NCBI GenBank assembly: GCA_026936335.1
Contig: JAPMXV010000005.1
Location: forward strand, 1 to 64,000
Direction of reading: 5' to 3'
Source: Mantamonas sphyraenae
Lineage: Eukaryota; CRuMs; Mantamonadidae
DNA: 64,000 nucleotides
A model generated the notes under the pieces. That model searched no databases. It was not told the DNA's origin and saw nothing but the letters and a program-made list of their open reading frames with translations. The translations under genes and the position numbers were made by a program. Shown here in pieces: positions 63,101 to 64,000 of this stretch (position 1 is its first letter; every line of letters begins with the position of its first letter).

Positions 63101-64000
63101 CACTCCGTCCAGCAGCAGCAAATCCTCAAGCGTGGTGAAACACTGGCCCACCAGTGTCTTGTCGTTGTGCCAACACTCCAGCTTGATCGTCATTTCTGGG
63201 TTGCACTGACACAGCTCGTCAAAGGTGCACTTGATCGGTTCCCACTCTGGGTTGTTGTCGCTCTTGATGGTGTTTGTGCGCACCACCTCCACGTATCGGT
63301 CGCGGGCCTCAAACGCCAGCAGACGCAAGTGGCTACTGTTCTCGCCCATCATGCCCATCTTTTCCAGTCGGATGCCGCAGAAGCTCAGTTCGACAATGTC
63401 GCCCGGATTCTCGGGCAAAGGCACCGCCTTGGATTCGGAGATCACCTGTGTGTTCACCTGCGGCGCAACCTCGGCCACATCCACATTCTGCTTGGCTGCT
63501 ACAACGGCTTGCTGTTCACCCACCTCGATGGCACAGTGCAACATCTGCAGGCGCGTGAGAACAAGTCCCTTTTTCGGGTCGTACATGGGCAGGTGGGCGC
63601 CCTTTTGGTGCTGAACCAGCAGTTTGGACACGTCTGTTTCGTGTTCAGCGTACACCTTCTTCTTGTCGTACAGACGCAGCAGGATCGGGTGCTTGATGTT
63701 GTAGTTGCACAGGCGCTCGACGTCCACCTCCATCGTCGGATAGATGGTCCGCATGCCTGCAATGAGCTCGCCTGTGTCGCAGACTTCCTCATACCCTGAT
63801 GTGGTGGACGACAGCAGCACGACGCGCGTGGAACGCTTCTTGTCCATGTTTGACTCCAGCTGCAGTTTGAGCACGTTGCCCGGGTGCAACTTTACGTCCT
63901 GCGCCTCCAGAATGAGGTCTCCCGACGAGTCCACCTTGGGCAGGTCGTGTCCGGGAACGCTGGACGTGGACGAACGCCCAGAATGGGGGCGGTTTGCGTG
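57170..64000 (-). CDS. Giant poly-C2 (copine-type) protein, N-terminus outside window
   Basis: The frame is open to the last base, so at least 2276 residues are encoded and the true start lies beyond 64000. About 12 C2-like units repeat roughly every 150-170 residues. Each has a core such as SDPYLIISDADGTELHRTEV, then NPEWKPI or similar, then LCxGD, a DWD or equivalent loop, and (L/E)IG...T(L)xxLL. This is the pattern of copine C2 domains, but there is no copine VWA domain in the visible part. Some units keep the Asp loops (SDPY, FDWDSEHASDLIG) and may bind calcium and phospholipid; others have lost them. Short GT(L)(E)V(L/I) linkers recur between units. The C-terminal ~250 residues hold a coiled coil (ALHETIVELKRSIHVLQSEK) and a disordered Arg/Ser/His-rich tail. 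Confidence 0.85.
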   Translation of the reverse strand, partial: HANRPHSGRSSTSSVPGHDLPKVDSSGDLILEAQDVKLHPGNVLKLQLESNMDKKRSTRVVLLSSTTSGYEEVCDTGELIAGMRTIYPTMEVDVERLCNYNIKHPILLRLYDKKKVYAEHETDVSKLLVQHQKGAHLPMYDPKKGLVLTRLQMLHCAIEVGEQQAVVAAKQNVDVAEVAPQVNTQVISESKAVPLPENPGDIVELSFCGIRLEKMGMMGENSSHLRLLAFEARDRYVEVVRTNTIKSDNNPEWEPIKCTFDELCQCNPEMTIKLECWHNDKTLVGQCFTTLEDLLLLDGVQMELIRPERASEAKYTNSGLVQCINARVQRSHSVDHGRAHALEHGDARRGSSSSVRSSGSRRGSPGRPHRSSHAARAMSSSGRELSAGELLAQQYRGLSHEASHVAMSGQTALVDSDGHVLGSLVIQLRGEALDKRDLMSSDPYLIISDADGTELHRTEVVKANLNPVFATFALDLHKACGGDMEKALLVRCFDWDRNTADDEIGRCEVTLSQLLSTNARFPLINADLKAKDKKGKYVNSGTLGVVRAFVHTPVLVQEEYIRRELHDKGKHHHLKETERRELEDLLRVRDRVRFGEIEVEFAVRDLPSSVNSCVEVWAMLMGQLERMSSTEVVTDTADPVCAPLRLNVPELCGGDLEQALTLRVVNCKNDKVIGQCEVSVEDLLGARPVYPLYEPKSKKDKTCGTLHVLTCSPTKTTVTAEVDEKRLKALEHSQVSRKDVNLEESNVVQLQLGASGLSKDNTLFKVMTRGGAVGDNSLKTVLTSGVIKGTKEPMWRPVVVPVAELCNMDIKQVLEIHVFGHSIFGDSYLGQVSTDLATLLVPDQTYDLLDAKSSKTPVTGLLRVINCVVLNNADEVADTTNREGSSIDLMQYRMRKKKEQRAKRKRLRPRPGDTVRLQLKVFGVENKHMLGTADPFLVLLDASGKEVFRTEAIKNNLNPEWKPIEISCQELCNYDINALVEIRCCDKDLGKSMAKNTVGVVRVTLKRLLRSQFGTLEMSDPKDGSKKTGTLEIMECELVDGSGAEGESSSSSSSSSSSGAAFGKMGQRLRIKASAINLEAMDKGEQGGEESDAYLVFSTAVGDKYFELVSTEAVPNEASPSWEPLEVSVAELCEGDPRKPVLIQVWDFDANDEDDLIGEVETTMEQLLTCPVLQFRDRKHEGMVRIDECTLLEAEAEQQNYSDLQLVEGDVVDLHLRAVDLDEADTDWKGSKAPPDAYAIVSHLSSDGKLVEVKRTEAVSNSTRPNWKPFSVGALQLAPRGVNYKTVVIQLKDKNVMKDRLIGEVRTSLARLLAGEEHKVVDPAREDERGYTDSGRLQVVKCQVKKGAGGAGGGAGEVVGTRMTKGEQIKMHLGVNRLDKEYVWKVAELYVKVMRRDTSGAWERVYQSEVVESNEPVWNEFSVSEQELCRGQHDEQVRVQCFSHSSWQKDRLVGQVTLTVGQLMDACKKNRQLALKDPERSRERGYTASAYLEVLECVETDSRVQRTEPRPGDVAQMHLCAFDLPAKDLLSKSDPYVVVRRFVKKRKEYVEVHETEVVQDSANPEWKPFSVPVSTLCGGNTSELVLFQCFDWDSEHASDLIGQAVVSLGELLTTVDTVELIHPELEHSKGYRNSGVLKFMHCSLQPGISLDFVRPSGVLEHDVVRLGLRCKELRKMSMVGKDDPFLTISGFQVSSDTAGPGIELHRTEVVDNSLEPNFQPFRVSTSLLCRQFREDYGVVRDQDQPLLIQVWSQGGMMSKDKLIGRTLTSLAGLFEQRMQELVYDSGEGAEKIAGVLEVYSLDIVTDETFSDDEEKQRLQLEADAAAGKVKKVSGSSSSSSSGRGSGGGGSRGRGGKGRVSHGNQYGKRRGQKSLGVGRRVADSGMKVVRWQMVGENLVAPDDETTTLDPYFSVYRKRSDGNFVQVYRSGVQLSSESPQWPEFTIGLEELCQGDDQRPILIECKNLDQYGGHKLIGRFTTTLKELESKQGRLFILRRPATRRMRQRNNTGTLEVLRLSVEYAGASDFGGSGLDESLTEENLRGRGGGRMMVHSQSGRGGSSMMGSRRSSMAESQDLKVRLNSMQDSEFVDVSALHETIVELKRSIHVLQSEKLAVATQLHRLMKENARKDRLIEDLQRGNAFTYDTKTQIDQIYGKKKRRAGADGGSSLRSSSQVVNEGGVMQAFGRLDDSEAWGETSGSQSARGRPQSRTHGEEEVEYRRPHTHRGGGRRRQVDLLEEAPTEESPRSPVRPHAPASSHTSSMRNSGSTRRRAVDGW

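Noticed and set aside
1-64000. Insertion sequences, retroelements, CRISPR arrays, bacterial operons
   Set aside because: No reverse transcriptase, transposase, integrase, terminal repeats or spaced direct repeats were seen; gene structure is eukaryotic throughout.

Overview
The window starts at a chromosome end. Its first ~152 bases are an uninterrupted (CCCTAA)n array, i.e. a TTAGGG-type telomere read on the C-rich strand. The genome is GC-rich and very compact. Genes carry 0-4 short GT-AG introns (about 55-325 nt), often with GTGCGT, GTGAGT, GTACGT or GTAGGT donors, CAG acceptors and CTGAC-like branch sequences. Neighbouring coding regions are commonly 20-200 bp apart on either strand. This is a unicellular eukaryote. 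A Cbl-type SH2/RING ligase with RICTOR, TMEM131-like, Miro and copine-like C2 proteins suggests the Amorphea side of the tree (choanoflagellate/filasterean relatives, apusomonads or amoebozoans). A CCDC146/MBO2 orthologue suggests that it builds a flagellum. The species is not identified.

Region 1 (1-10.4 kb, subtelomeric, accessory): telomere; a 1086-aa protein made of four ~160-aa modules that I do not recognise; a HECT ubiquitin-ligase remnant with a one-base frame break; two related LRR/ankyrin genes sharing a C-terminal F-box-like motif; and a detached copy of the 3' end of the four-module gene. This region has been rearranged by duplication. At about 10.4-11 kb the content changes to conserved single-copy genes.

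Region 2 (11-24.4 kb): a selenocysteine lyase/NifS-like enzyme, an S/P-rich four-span membrane protein, a fused alpha/beta-hydrolase plus DUF1295 (steroid-reductase-like) membrane protein, an ankyrin protein, a VWA/Cache alpha2delta-like type I membrane protein, the TORC2 subunit RICTOR, and UTP11 of the small-subunit processome. RICTOR and UTP11 are divergent with 58 bp between start codons.

Region 3 (24.4-45.7 kb): a TMEM131-like ER protein, a Cbl-like E3 ligase, a SCAF4/8-like CID-RRM protein, a WD40/coiled-coil protein, the mitochondrial GTPase Miro, CCDC146, and the PP2A regulatory subunit PPP2R3C.

Region 4 (45.7-64 kb): SMC6 and an ELG1/ATAD5-type clamp unloader in a head-to-head pair; a 4-coumarate-CoA-ligase-like enzyme with an apparent frame break; P5C dehydrogenase (proline catabolism); COQ7 (ubiquinone synthesis); and a giant protein with about 12 copine-type C2 domains running off the window edge. 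Most multi-exon models below were checked by hand: each spliced length is a multiple of three and joins conserved sequence across the junction. The most unusual items are the four-module protein, the LRR/Ank F-box-like pair, the hydrolase-DUF1295 fusion and the poly-C2 protein.
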